This document shows positions 38,217-46,605 of a DNA stretch of 64,000 nucleotides, in pieces. The number at the start of each line of letters is the position of its first letter. Within the stretch, counting starts at the first letter, position 1. Origin of the DNA: Actinokineospora terrae (GTDB lineage: Bacteria > Actinomycetota > Actinomycetes > Mycobacteriales > Pseudonocardiaceae); NCBI RefSeq assembly GCF_900111175.1, contig NZ_FOGI01000002.1, positions 418,022-482,021 of the forward strand, written 5' to 3'. Under the pieces are notes generated by a model, which was given only the letters and a program-made list of their open reading frames with translations, did not search any database and was not told where the DNA came from. The translations under genes and the position numbers were made by a program.

Positions 38217-39509
38217 TCAGGTGAGGATGACCCGGACGGGGTCGGGGAACCCGCGACCGACGACCGTCTCCCCCGCCCAGGGTTGGCTGGTGAAGCCCTT
38301 GTGGTTGTACCGGGCGACCAGCGTCCCGTCGGCGCGGACGAGGACCAGGTCGGCGCGCCCGTCGCCGTTGAGGTCACCGAACTTGACGCGGGTCGGGTCA
38401 GGTTCGTTGCCGATCACCAGCTCACCGGTCCACGGCGCCGCGACGAGTCCGTTGCCGTTGTAGCGGGCGCGCAGGTCGCCGGTGGCCTCGTGGTGCACCA
38501 GCTCGGCGCGGCCGTCACCCGACAGGTCGGCGAAGTGGACCCGGCTGGGGTCGTCGAACCCGGTGCCGATCACGATCCACGGCCGGTCCGCGCCGGAGCG
38601 GGCGCGCAGGGTGCCGTCCCGGTGGAGGACGATCAGCTCGGCCCGGCCGTCACCGGACAGGTCCGCGAAGTACACCCGGTCAGGGTCGTGGAACCTGGTG
38701 CCGACAACGACCTCTTCCGTCCACGGCCGTGTCGTGAGCCCGTTCCCGTTGTACCGAACGCGAAGCGTGCCGTCCTCGCCGATGTGGACCAGGTCGAGGC
38801 GACCGTCGCCGGACAGGTCGGCGAACCGCAGCCGGGCGGGGTCCGGGAGGCCGGAGTCCAGCGGGACGTCGGGCGAGGTGGTGAAACCGTTGTCGTTGAG
38901 CCGACCCAGCAGCGTCCCGTCCGGTCGCACGTGGACCAGGTCCGCCCTGGCGTCACCGGAGAGCGACGCGCCGGGAACGGGGTCGTCGACCACGGTGTTG
39001 CCCCGGTACGGCAGGTACTCGGCGGCCGTGTCCGCCCACCGGTACTCCCGGTGCACCGCCTGGACCGGGGTCTCCTCGTAGACCCAGTAAGCGGAGCGGT
39101 CCGGATCCGCCCAGCGGTCGAAGACGCGGACGTGGCCGAACCCGGTGGGGTCCGGGTTCACCCAGAGCAGGACGTCCCCGGCCCGCAGCTCGTCCTTGCC
39201 GATCCTGGTGGCGCGCGCGGGCAGCGTCCTGGTGGAGGGGTTGTCCCGCAGCCGCCACGCCATCGCGACGAAGCCGGAGCAGTCCTGCCGGTAGCCGTCG
39301 GTGTGCCGGACGTGGCTGTAGGGGACGGCTCTCGCCACCCAGTCCCGGGCCCTGGCCAGCACCTCGCTCCTGGTGACCTCGGTCATGGCGTTCCCCTCTG
39401 CCCGCGACGACGGCGGCGTGTCCGCACCGGCGGAGCTGGTGCCGAGGAGGGTCATCGCGGCCACCACCGCGGTCAGCACGGCGGCCGGGAGGGTTCGCTT
39501 GACAGTCAT
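38217..39509 (-). CDS. Secreted NlpC/P60-like hydrolase with FG-GAP repeats
   Basis: A 430-residue exported protein. Signal peptide: MTVKRTLPAAVLTAVVAAMTLL, cleaved near SSAGA. Residues about 45-160 form an NlpC/P60- or CHAP-like papain-fold domain with catalytic Cys in DCSGFVAMAW and His in FGHVRVF. Residues about 180-430 are six FG-GAP/VCBS-like repeats with the signature DLSGDGRxDLV, predicted to form a calcium-binding beta-propeller. It probably cleaves a cell-wall peptide or acts on a bound surface polymer. ATG 39509 is used. A phased direct-repeat array lies 96-158 bp upstream, right after the SARP gene, suggesting direct control by that regulator. Confidence 0.85.
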   Translation of the reverse strand: MTVKRTLPAAVLTAVVAAMTLLGTSSAGADTPPSSRAEGNAMTEVTRSEVLARARDWVARAVPYSHVRHTDGYRQDCSGFVAMAWRLRDNPSTRTLPARATRIGKDELRAGDVLLWVNPDPTGFGHVRVFDRWADPDRSAYWVYEETPVQAVHREYRWADTAAEYLPYRGNTVVDDPVPGASLSGDARADLVHVRPDGTLLGRLNDNGFTTSPDVPLDSGLPDPARLRFADLSGDGRLDLVHIGEDGTLRVRYNGNGLTTRPWTEEVVVGTRFHDPDRVYFADLSGDGRAELIVLHRDGTLRARSGADRPWIVIGTGFDDPSRVHFADLSGDGRAELVHHEATGDLRARYNGNGLVAAPWTGELVIGNEPDPTRVKFGDLNGDGRADLVLVRADGTLVARYNHKGFTSQPWAGETVVGRGFPDPVRVILT

Positions 39510-39604
39510 GGCCTGGTCCTCGCGTCGGATCGGGAACACCGCGGACCCCCAGCGACGCGATCACCGCGCTGTTCGTCCTCGTTCCGGACAAGGATCGAAC
39601 GCGT

Positions 39605-39667
39605 GCCTCTAACCGGGCTCTAGCTCCAGCCTGGTTCGCTATAGATCGGCTATAAGAGCGGCTCTAG
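39605..39667. promoter_or_regulatory. Phased direct repeats, SARP-type operator candidate
   Basis: On the plus strand the octamers GCCTCTAA (39605), GGCTCTAG (39616), CGCTATAG (39637), GGCTATAA (39648) and GGCTCTAG (39660) recur at 11, 21, 11 and 12 bp, so all lie on one DNA face. SARP regulators bind heptamer direct repeats at 11- or 22-bp spacing. The array overlaps the 3' end of the SARP gene and lies upstream of the NlpC/P60 gene on the same strand. Confidence 0.6.
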
Positions 39668-42600
39668 ACGCGGATCTGGGCCAGCCACTCGTGCGGCTCG
39701 ACGCCCGCCAGCTCGGCCGCTTCCCGACCGCCCAGGGCCGCGAACAGCTCCATCGCGATGTCCCAGTGCTCGCGCACGTCCGACGCGATGGCGAGATCCC
39801 GGCGCGTTCGCGCTTCCCACAGCGGCAGGCCTAACTCCTGCCACCCGGCCAACGCCACAGTAAGCAGCTCGGTGGCGGCCTCGTCGTCCCCGGCGGCCAG
39901 TGCCGCCTCGCCCATGGTGCGCACGGCGAGCGCGACCCCGAAGCGGTCCTTGTGCTTCAGGAACACCTCGTGACACAGGTCGAGCACCGCCGCCGCCTCC
40001 GCGCTCTGACCCTGACGGACCAAGGCCTTGGCCAACGACTGTTGGGCGTAAGCGGCGCCGAGAGGGTCACCGGCCACCCTTAGGACGACCTCGGCCTCCC
40101 TGCTCTGTTCGACGGCGTCGGCGTACTCCCCCACCGCCCGGTGGCACAGACCGAGGCCCCGCAGCGCCAAGCCCTCGCCGCGCTGGTCGCCCAGTTCGCG
40201 GTAGAGCGCCAGGCACCGACGCATCGCCTCGAACGCCTCGGGCAGGTCGCCGACGTCGCGGTGGATGGCGCCGAGCCCGTACTGCGCGGCGGCGACCACG
40301 CCCCGGTCCCCGCCGCGTTCGGCCAGGTCACTGCCCGCGACCAGGTGCCAGACCGCGGGCGCGAACTCGCCGCGCTCCCGGAACACGGTGCCGAGGCCGA
40401 CCCGCCCGACACCGTGCAGCACGGCGTCGTCGACCGCCTCGGCGTGCTGGCAGGCCTGGGTGAAGTGCGCCTCGGCGGCGGCGAAGTCGTCCTGCTCGTA
40501 GCGCAGGTGCCCGAGCCCGGCGTGCACCTGGGCCTCGGCGAGCCGGTCGCCGGAGGTCCGCGCGGAGGCGAGCGCGACGTCGAGGACGCGCTGCCAGCCG
40601 TCGAACTCGTTGCGGGCCGCGAACGGGGAGCCGAGCAGCGCCACGATCAGCAGCACCGTGGCGCCGTCCATGTCGAGCTCGTGCCCGCGCTCCACGACCC
40701 GCACCACCACCGCGGTCTCGGCGGTCAGCCAGCCGGTCGGGTCCGCGCACACCTCGGCGGCCAGCCGCGGGTCGACCTCGGGGGCCGATGTCGACGGGCG
40801 CAGCCCCAGGGTCACCCGCGGCATCCGGCCGGTGCCCAGCTCGACCAGCGCCAGCCAGGTCGCCAGCATCCGGTCCAGGGCGGCCCGGACCGGCTCGACG
40901 GCGCCGCCCTGCTCCAGGGCGAAGAGGCGGACCAGGTCGTGGAACCGGTAGCGGACCCGGCCCAGGGTGTCGACGCCGACCACCTCCAGCAGCCGCAGGT
41001 CGACCAGGTGCTCGACGACGTCCTCGGCCTCGTCGACGCCGACGTCGAGCAGCGGCGCGACCAGCCAGGCGCCGAAGTCGGGCGGGTCGAGCAGCGCCAG
41101 CAGGTGGAACGCGGCGCGGTGCGCGTGGTCGAGGTCGGCGTGGTTGAGCTGCAGGCTCGAGCGCACCGCCAGGTCGCCAACGGCCAGTTCGTCGAGCCTG
41201 CGCCGCACGTCGGAGAGCCGGTCGGCCAGCGCGCGCAGCGGCCAGTGCGGGCGGGCCAGCAGCTTGGCCGCCGCGGCCCGGATGGCCAGCGGGACACCGC
41301 CGCAGAGCCGGGCGATGGTGGCCGCCGCGGCCGGGTCGGCGGCGGCCCTGGCCGCGCCGATGATCGCCGCCAGCATCCCGATCGAGGCGTCGGCGCCGAA
41401 GAAGTCCAGCTCCAGGACCTCGGCGCCGTCGAGCCCGGTCAACCGGGACCGGCTGGTGACGATCACCAGGCAGCGCGGCGACCAGGGCAGCAGCGGACGG
41501 ACCTGGTGCTCGCCCGCGACGTTGTCCAGGACCACGACCAGCGCCCGCCCGGCCACCGCCCGCCGGTAGAGCTCGACCCGGTCGGCCACGCTGTCGGGCA
41601 GGTCGGCCGCGGGCACGCCCAGCGCGCCGAGGAACCGGCGCAGCGCGTCGCGGACGCCGAGCTCCGGGTCGACGCCCCGCAGGTCGGCGAACAGCTGCCC
41701 GTCCGGGTAGTCCTCCCGCAGCAGGTGGGCGCTGTGCACCGCCAACGCCGACTTGCCCGCGCCGCCGAACCCGGTCACCACGACCGTCGGCGCCGCGGTG
41801 CGGCCCTGCGCCCCCGACCGGGTCGCGATGCGCCGCAGTACCTCCAGTTGCGCGCCGCGGCCGATGAAGTCGCCCAGGTCGGGCGGCAGCTGGCGCGGCG
41901 CGGTGTAGGTCGGCTGGTGTTCCCGCGGGGCGGGCACGGCCTGGACGGCGTCGAGGACGGTGACAGCGGAGGGCCGCAGCGGCGCGAGCGTCCCGTTGAG
42001 CACGCCCGTGTGCACCTGCCGCAGCTTCTCGCCCGGCTCGACGCCGAGTTCCTCCCGCAGGTGGCGGCGCGCGTCCCGGTAGGCGGCCAGCGCGTCGGCC
42101 TGCCGCCCGCTCTCGTAGAGCGCGCGCATGAGCAGGCCGCGGGCCTCCTCGCGGGCCGGGTGGGCGGCGCTCATCCGCGCCATCCTGGACACGGCCTCGT
42201 CCGGCCGGTGCCGCGCGAGGTCGCAGCGCGCGAGGCCCTCCTCCAGGAACAACCGGTCCTCGTCGAGCGCGCTCGCCCTGGTCCTGGCGAACTCGGCGTC
42301 GACCCCGCCGAACGCGTCACCCCGCCACAGGTCCCGCGCCCGCTCGTAGGCCGAGGCCGCCGCGACGTGGTCGCCTGCGCGTTCCAGCTGCCTGCCCTGG
42401 AGCACCAGCTGTTCGAACGACTCCAGGTCCGTGTCCTGCGGCCGCAGGTCCAAGCGGTAGCCGGGCGGCTGGGTGGTCAGCACGTCCGGGGCGCCCGCGG
42501 CGGTGAGCGCCCGCCGCACCGCGGAGACGTAGGTGTGCACCAGCGGGGTCGCCGACCGGGGCGGGTCCTCGTCCCACAGGTGCGCGATCAGCTGCTCGAT

Positions 42601-42723
42601 CGACACGACCGCGCGCGGCCGCGTCACCAGCGCGGCGAGCAGCGTCCGGGGCTTGGTGCCCCCGATGGGGACGGACTCCTCCCCACCCAGCACCACGATC
42701 GGCCCCAGCACCAACACGCGCAC
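39664..42723 (-). CDS. AfsR-type SARP regulator with NB-ARC and TPR domains
   Basis: A 1019-residue Streptomyces antibiotic regulatory protein of the AfsR class. The OmpR-like winged helix is at residues 1-95 (LLAALVTRPRAVVSIEQLI), and the bacterial transcriptional activator domain at about 100-245. An NB-ARC ATPase follows, with Walker A GFGGAGKSALA (about 325) and LVVVLDNV, then a winged-helix/helical region and C-terminal TPRs (about 700-1000). GTG 42723 is chosen because GGGGGTGG lies just upstream. Activity probably depends on nucleotide state and TPR contacts. No biosynthetic cluster is adjacent, and the phased repeats at its 3' end point to the neighbouring NlpC/P60 gene. Confidence 0.92.
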   Translation of the reverse strand: MRVLVLGPIVVLGGEESVPIGGTKPRTLLAALVTRPRAVVSIEQLIAHLWDEDPPRSATPLVHTYVSAVRRALTAAGAPDVLTTQPPGYRLDLRPQDTDLESFEQLVLQGRQLERAGDHVAAASAYERARDLWRGDAFGGVDAEFARTRASALDEDRLFLEEGLARCDLARHRPDEAVSRMARMSAAHPAREEARGLLMRALYESGRQADALAAYRDARRHLREELGVEPGEKLRQVHTGVLNGTLAPLRPSAVTVLDAVQAVPAPREHQPTYTAPRQLPPDLGDFIGRGAQLEVLRRIATRSGAQGRTAAPTVVVTGFGGAGKSALAVHSAHLLREDYPDGQLFADLRGVDPELGVRDALRRFLGALGVPAADLPDSVADRVELYRRAVAGRALVVVLDNVAGEHQVRPLLPWSPRCLVIVTSRSRLTGLDGAEVLELDFFGADASIGMLAAIIGAARAAADPAAAATIARLCGGVPLAIRAAAAKLLARPHWPLRALADRLSDVRRRLDELAVGDLAVRSSLQLNHADLDHAHRAAFHLLALLDPPDFGAWLVAPLLDVGVDEAEDVVEHLVDLRLLEVVGVDTLGRVRYRFHDLVRLFALEQGGAVEPVRAALDRMLATWLALVELGTGRMPRVTLGLRPSTSAPEVDPRLAAEVCADPTGWLTAETAVVVRVVERGHELDMDGATVLLIVALLGSPFAARNEFDGWQRVLDVALASARTSGDRLAEAQVHAGLGHLRYEQDDFAAAEAHFTQACQHAEAVDDAVLHGVGRVGLGTVFRERGEFAPAVWHLVAGSDLAERGGDRGVVAAAQYGLGAIHRDVGDLPEAFEAMRRCLALYRELGDQRGEGLALRGLGLCHRAVGEYADAVEQSREAEVVLRVAGDPLGAAYAQQSLAKALVRQGQSAEAAAVLDLCHEVFLKHKDRFGVALAVRTMGEAALAAGDDEAATELLTVALAGWQELGLPLWEARTRRDLAIASDVREHWDIAMELFAALGGREAAELAGVEPHEWLAQIRV

Positions 42724-42909
42724 GTACCCACCCCCAGAACGGCTGACAGTCAACCACTACCAGGTGTTCGCCAGGTCGCGAGGTGTTTTTTCCGTTCACA
42801 GCAACAGCCGGAGGTCCCGGGAACCACACCACGAACGCCGCGGCCCGACCGGCGCGGGGACCGTTCCGGTACCGAGCACCCGCGGCCGGTCCGACGCGGC
42901 ACCTGTTGC

Positions 42910-42915
42910 GGTACA
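42910..42915 (+). promoter_or_regulatory. Candidate -10 element for the cold-shock operon
   Basis: TACAAT, close to the consensus -10 hexamer and rare in this GC-rich sequence, lies 24 bp before the GTG start of the gene coupled to the cold-shock gene. No clear -35 element is visible. Confidence 0.4.
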
Positions 42916-42938
42916 ATCGGTTCGGTCGGGGTACCAAG

Positions 42939-43331
42939 GTGTCGGCACCCAGCGGATCCGGTTCCCGGCTGAGACCGACCGCCGTTCTCGCGGTCGGGGA
43001 CGGGAGCACCGGCTTGCCGCCGGACTACCAGCTCGCCACGTCACACCACGCACTGACCAGTCCCGCCGAGCGGTCGAGCAAGGCCGCGATCGGCTTCGCC
43101 GACGGCCGGGCGGCCGCGGAGAAGGCCGAGGCGGTCCAGCGGGTCCGCGCGGCCCGCACGGTCGCGGTGCACTCGCTCGACGCCGAGGACCGCGGTGTGC
43201 TGCTGTCCATGTTGGGCATCGCGGGCCAGGAGTCCGCGCCGTGCACCCCACCGGCTGCCGCCTCCCAGCCCGCCACCCCCCAGCCCGTCGCCGCCATCGC
43301 ACCGTGGCCGAACCAAGGAGCACGTCGATGA
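42939..43331 (+). CDS. Uncharacterised small protein coupled to the cold-shock gene
   Basis: A 130-residue protein with no family I recognise. Strong G/C third-position bias from about 42980 to 43250 supports it. The middle reads PPDYQLATSHHAL, then a helical region (FADGRAAAEKAEAVQRVRAAR) and LDAEDRGVLLSMLGIAG; the last 35 residues are Ala/Pro-rich. Its TGA overlaps the ATG of the cold-shock gene (ATGA), so both should be translated from one mRNA. GTG 42939 is the best start but not certain. No signal peptide or membrane helix. The coupling suggests a stress- or RNA-related role (inference). Confidence 0.65.
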   Translation: MSAPSGSGSRLRPTAVLAVGDGSTGLPPDYQLATSHHALTSPAERSSKAAIGFADGRAAAEKAEAVQRVRAARTVAVHSLDAEDRGVLLSMLGIAGQESAPCTPPAAASQPATPQPVAAIAPWPNQGARR

Positions 43332-43531
43332 CCAGCGGGACTATCAAGTGGTTCAACGGCACCAAGGGCTTCGGCTTCATCACCCCCGCGGGTGGCGGCG
43401 TCGACCTGTTCGTGCACCGCTCGTCGATCCAGGGCTACGACAACGCGGGCCTGGCCAACGACCAGCAGGTCGAGTTCGAGATCGGCGAGGGCCGCAAGGG
43501 CCCGGAAGCGGTCTCGGTCCGGGTGCTGTAA
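43328..43531 (+). CDS. Cold-shock protein, CspA family
   Basis: A 67-residue single OB-fold RNA/DNA-binding protein of standard length. RNP1 is KGFGFI, RNP2 is LFVHRS, and the start is GTIKWFN. It acts as an RNA chaperone. ATG 43328 has AAGGAG seven bases upstream, inside the upstream gene. A 16-bp terminator hairpin follows. Confidence 0.95.
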   Translation: MTSGTIKWFNGTKGFGFITPAGGGVDLFVHRSSIQGYDNAGLANDQQVEFEIGEGRKGPEAVSVRVL

Positions 43532-43555
43532 ACCCGGCTCCCCCAGGACGAACGC

Positions 43556-43595
43556 CGACTGTCCGCCCCCGGTCGTTCACGGGGGCGGACAGTCG
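43556..43595 (+). terminator. Strong terminator after csp
   Basis: A perfect 16-bp stem (CGACTGTCCGCCCCCG with its complement) and an 8-base loop, 24 bp after the cold-shock stop. It lies between convergent genes and may serve both strands. Confidence 0.8.
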
Positions 43596-43647
43596 TGTGT
43601 TGGTCGTGTCCCGCGGTCCAGCCCAGTGCGGGTCAGGCCTGCCGGGT

Positions 43648-44217
43648 TCAGCTCGGCGGGTGGTGGCCCTCGGGGGCAACACGGTCGAGATCGGCCACGC
43701 GCAGCCGGTACACCTGCAGGTCCAGGCCGAAGTACTTGCTGGTCTCACCGACCCAGTACATGCCGTTTCGGCGGATCGCCGTGGTGTCGGCACCCGGCCG
43801 GACCAGGGCGAACACCTCGTCGAGGCCGTGCGCGAAGCCCTGCGAGGCGACCAGGAACGCGGTCTCCTCGGCGAGCTGGGCGTCGGCGTCGGGACGCAGC
43901 TGCCAGGTCATGCCGGTGTCCTCGTCGCCGGGCGGCAGCGGCAGCAGGGTGGCCCCGCCGACCACGCCGCCGTCGTCGAGCCGCCGGACCGCCCACCGGC
44001 CGTGCGGCGCCCCCAGCCCCTCGCGCCCCCACTGCTCGACCAGCGCGCGCATCGCGGCCAGGTCGGCCACCCGGTCGACCTGCGGACACGGCCAGCTGGT
44101 CACCGCGGCCGCGCCGTAGACGGCGAACGCGTCGTCGACATCGGCCGCCCGCCACGGCGTCAGGCCGACCGCACCGGACAGCGTCAGTCCACTTCGGACG
44201 TCCGGGGTGATGGTCAA
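43648..44217 (-). CDS. GNAT family N-acetyltransferase
   Basis: A 189-residue protein of the RimJ/RimL-like GNAT group. It has LTPWRAADVDD at the start, WAVRRLDDGGVVGGATLLPL for the central strands, an acetyl-CoA region near AEETAFLVASQGFAHGL, and VYRLRVADLD at the end. The start is TTG 44217, overlapping the stop of the upstream small gene as TTGA, which supports both genes and indicates coupling. It would acetylate an amine on a protein, peptide or small molecule; the small coupled peptide is one conceivable substrate. Confidence 0.82.
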   Translation of the reverse strand: MTITPDVRSGLTLSGAVGLTPWRAADVDDAFAVYGAAAVTSWPCPQVDRVADLAAMRALVEQWGREGLGAPHGRWAVRRLDDGGVVGGATLLPLPPGDEDTGMTWQLRPDADAQLAEETAFLVASQGFAHGLDEVFALVRPGADTTAIRRNGMYWVGETSKYFGLDLQVYRLRVADLDRVAPEGHHPPS

Positions 44218-44396
44218 GGGGCGGACCGGTCCGGGTGCCTCGGCGTGGGCGCGGTGCCCGGGGTGTCCGATGAGGACTCGAAGCGGGGCACCTGGGCGTT
44301 GCCGGGGTTCCTGGTCACCGCCCGCTCCTCGGTGGTGGGGTGGCTGAACAGGACGGGGGACATCCCGCCCTCGTGCTGCGCGGTCACAGGCGTCAT
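44214..44396 (-). CDS. 60-residue peptide gene coupled to the GNAT gene
   Basis: A 60-residue hydrophilic protein starting at ATG 44396 with GAGGA just upstream, ending in TGA that overlaps the GNAT start. It is rich in Thr, Pro, Ser and His (FSHPTTEERAVTRNPGNAQ), has no cysteine, signal peptide or membrane helix, and looks disordered. It matches no family I recognise. Size, composition and coupling to a modifying enzyme are compatible with a modified-peptide precursor, but also with a small accessory protein. Confidence 0.5.
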   Translation of the reverse strand: MTPVTAQHEGGMSPVLFSHPTTEERAVTRNPGNAQVPRFESSSDTPGTAPTPRHPDRSAP

Positions 44397-44472
44397 GGGT
44401 TCCTCTTGTCTCACGGGTGGTTCTTGGTCTGTGGTGGTGTGCACCGCGGGCGTGGTGCGCACCGCGGGCGGC

Positions 44473-45018
44473 TCAGCGGCCGTGCCCGCGCATGCGCTCG
44501 ACGACCTCGGTCCAGTCGAGCGGGTCCGGTACCGCCGGTGCGGCGGGGCGGGCGGTGCGCCTGGCGAGCGCGACGGACACGAACCCGGCCACCTCGGCCG
44601 GGTCGGGCACCAGGTCGCCGCTGGCCGCCGACAGCACGATCGGGCGTTCCGCCGGGTCGGTCTCCACCGACACCGACCAGCCGCGCGCGTCCCACACCAG
44701 CATCACGTCGCGGTCCGGGTACGCGGTGGCCCGGTGCCCGAGCGCCACGTACGCGGTGACCGTGTCGGTGACCTCGCAGGTCACGCCCTCGGCGGGCACC
44801 CCGAGCGCCGCGGCGACGGTCCTGACGTAGCCGCCGAGCGCGTGCGCCAGGGCGTGGGCGATCTCGGTCGGCGGGGTCAGCGCGTGCCGGGACGCGGTCC
44901 TGGCGGGACGCCACCCGGCCGCGGCCCTGGGCTGCGGCGCGCCGACAACGGCGGCCTGGGTACCGCGGTGGTCGCGGTGGTCGCGGTGCGTCTCGGGGTG
45001 TGCGTCGGTGCGTGTCAT
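44473..45018 (-). CDS. DUF6292 family protein
   Basis: A 181-residue protein with the actinobacterial DUF6292 pattern: LGGYVRTVAAALGV (about 65), a Tyr/Ala-rich strand, LVWDARGWSVSVETDP (about 120) and PDPAEVAGFV. The first 50 residues are His/Arg/Ala-rich and disordered. DUF6292 proteins are cytosolic, often near regulators or phosphotransferases, with no known activity. ATG 45018 starts it. It is the first gene of the run DUF6292, peptide, GNAT, with a 76-bp gap to the peptide gene. Confidence 0.75.
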   Translation of the reverse strand: MTRTDAHPETHRDHRDHRGTQAAVVGAPQPRAAAGWRPARTASRHALTPPTEIAHALAHALGGYVRTVAAALGVPAEGVTCEVTDTVTAYVALGHRATAYPDRDVMLVWDARGWSVSVETDPAERPIVLSAASGDLVPDPAEVAGFVSVALARRTARPAAPAVPDPLDWTEVVERMRGHGR

Positions 45019-45612
45019 GTGGATGCGGCCAGCCTCCTGGCTGTGGGCCTGCCGCGCGGCGGACCGCGCGAGTGGCTCGGGAAGGGCCGCGGCCAGCGTG
45101 CGCGTGGTGGCGACCAGGGGAAAGCGGGGAGAGCGAGCGGTGCCCGGCGGGTGGGCCGGTGCTCGGCGAACCGACCTCAGGCGGGTCGGACCAGACCGGG
45201 AAGCACACCCGCTGGATGCGGGTGGATCGGCGCGCCCTGTGGCCCAGCGTACCCCACCGACAGCCGCAACGGGGGTGACAACCGCGACGACACGGGCGAT
45301 CGCCTGGTCGGGAGCGACGGAAATCCGCGATTTCGTCCCGAACCGCGGTCACCACGTGGTAGGCGGGCTGGAGGTCGCGTACCGTCAGGGATGACAGGCG
45401 GTGCCAACGGCGCGACACCGACCGGGTGGACCCCGGCAGCGCCCCGCCATCCCCGTTCGGTCGACCACGTGCTGGCGTTCACACGGCTGCCGAACGCGTC
45501 GGGCGAGAGTCCCACACCGCCGGATCCCCTTTTCACCGAGCCGCTGCCCCGCGCGGGTGCGGCACCGTGCGCCCGCACGGTCGCGCTCGTCCACGACTAC
45601 CCGAGGCGAAAT
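45019..45612. other. Gene-free interval between DUF6292 and desaturase genes
   Basis: About 590 bp without a convincing gene. It must hold the divergent promoters. A perfect inverted repeat, GAAATC-CGC-GATTTC, lies at 45320-45334 and is notably AT-rich for the region. Confidence 0.5.
45320..45334. promoter_or_regulatory. Inverted repeat GAAATC-CGC-GATTTC
   Basis: A perfect 6-bp inverted repeat with a 3-bp spacer in the divergent intergenic region, about 300 bp from the DUF6292 start and 280 bp from the desaturase start. It could bind a dimeric regulator of either gene. Confidence 0.35.
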
Positions 45613-46566
45613 ATGACCACAGCGACACCCAGCCCACCAGTCGACACCCCCCGACCACCGAAGAAGCCGATCCTGGCCGAGCAGGCAGGCCGAGCCGAGC
45701 TGATCACCATTCGGTTCTTCCTGATCGTGCCGTTCGTGGCCCTGGTCGGGGTCGTGCCCGCCGCGGTGTGGGGGTGGGGCGTCAGCTGGGTCGACATCGG
45801 CATCGCCGCGGTCTTTTACACGGTGTCGACGCTGGGTATCACGATCGGCTACCACCGGTACTTCACCCACGGCGCGTTCAAGGCGAACCGGGGCCTGCGG
45901 GTCGCGCTCGCCATCGCCGGTGGCCTGGCCGCGCAGGGCTCGGTGATCACCTGGGTCGCCGACCACCGCCGCCACCACGCGTTCTCCGACCGCGCGGGCG
46001 ACCCGCACTCCCCGTGGCTGTTCGGCACGTCGCCGATGGCGCTGCTGCGCGGCTTCTGGCACGCGCACATGGGCTGGCTGTTCGGCCGCGACCGCACCAA
46101 CGTCGACCGGTTCGCCCCCGACCTGGCCGCCGACGCCGACCTGCGGATGGTCGACCGGCTCTTCCCGCTCTGGGTCACCCTCAGCGTCGGCCTGCCCGCG
46201 CTGCTCGGCGGGCTGATCACCTGGTCGTGGTGGGGCGCGCTGAGCGCGTTCCTGTGGGCCGGGCTGGCCAGGGTCGCCTTCCAGCACCACGTGACCTGGT
46301 CGGTCAACTCGGTCTGCCACATGGTCGGCGACCGCCCGTTCGCCAGCAGGGACAAGTCCGCCAACTTCTGGCCGCTGGCGATCCTGTCCATGGGCGAGTC
46401 CTGGCACAACCTGCACCACGCCGACCCCACCTCGGCCCGCCACGGCGTCCGCCGCGGCCAGGTCGACGTGTCGGCCAGGGTCATCTGGATCTTCGAGCGG
46501 TTCGGCTGGGCCCACGACGTCCGGTGGCCCGACGAACGCCGCCTCGCCCGCCTCGTCGCGCAGTAG
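45613..46566 (+). CDS. Acyl-CoA Delta9-type desaturase
   Basis: A 317-residue membrane di-iron desaturase of the stearoyl-CoA type. Histidine boxes: HRYFTH (about 77), RRHH (about 118) and NLHH (about 275). Helices lie about 30-70 and 185-230. It forms monounsaturated acyl chains for membrane lipids. ATG 45613 has GAGG eight bases upstream. A 10-bp terminator hairpin follows. Confidence 0.93.
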   Translation: MTTATPSPPVDTPRPPKKPILAEQAGRAELITIRFFLIVPFVALVGVVPAAVWGWGVSWVDIGIAAVFYTVSTLGITIGYHRYFTHGAFKANRGLRVALAIAGGLAAQGSVITWVADHRRHHAFSDRAGDPHSPWLFGTSPMALLRGFWHAHMGWLFGRDRTNVDRFAPDLAADADLRMVDRLFPLWVTLSVGLPALLGGLITWSWWGALSAFLWAGLARVAFQHHVTWSVNSVCHMVGDRPFASRDKSANFWPLAILSMGESWHNLHHADPTSARHGVRRGQVDVSARVIWIFERFGWAHDVRWPDERRLARLVAQ

Positions 46567-46577
46567 CAGCTCGCCCT

Positions 46578-46605
46578 CCGGCTGGGCTGCTCGCGGCCCA
46601 GCCGG
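46578..46605 (+). terminator. Terminator after the acyl-CoA desaturase gene
   Basis: A perfect 10-bp stem (CCGGCTGGGC with its complement) and an 8-base loop, 11 bp after the stop. Confidence 0.75.

Noticed and set aside
42760..42776. CCAGGT direct repeat (11 bp apart) just upstream of the SARP gene as an autoregulatory SARP site
   Set aside because: Only two copies and unrelated to the array at 39605-39667; too weak to call.
42783..42938. Longer start for the gene coupled to csp
   Set aside because: The upstream codons cross the TACAAT element and lack codon bias.
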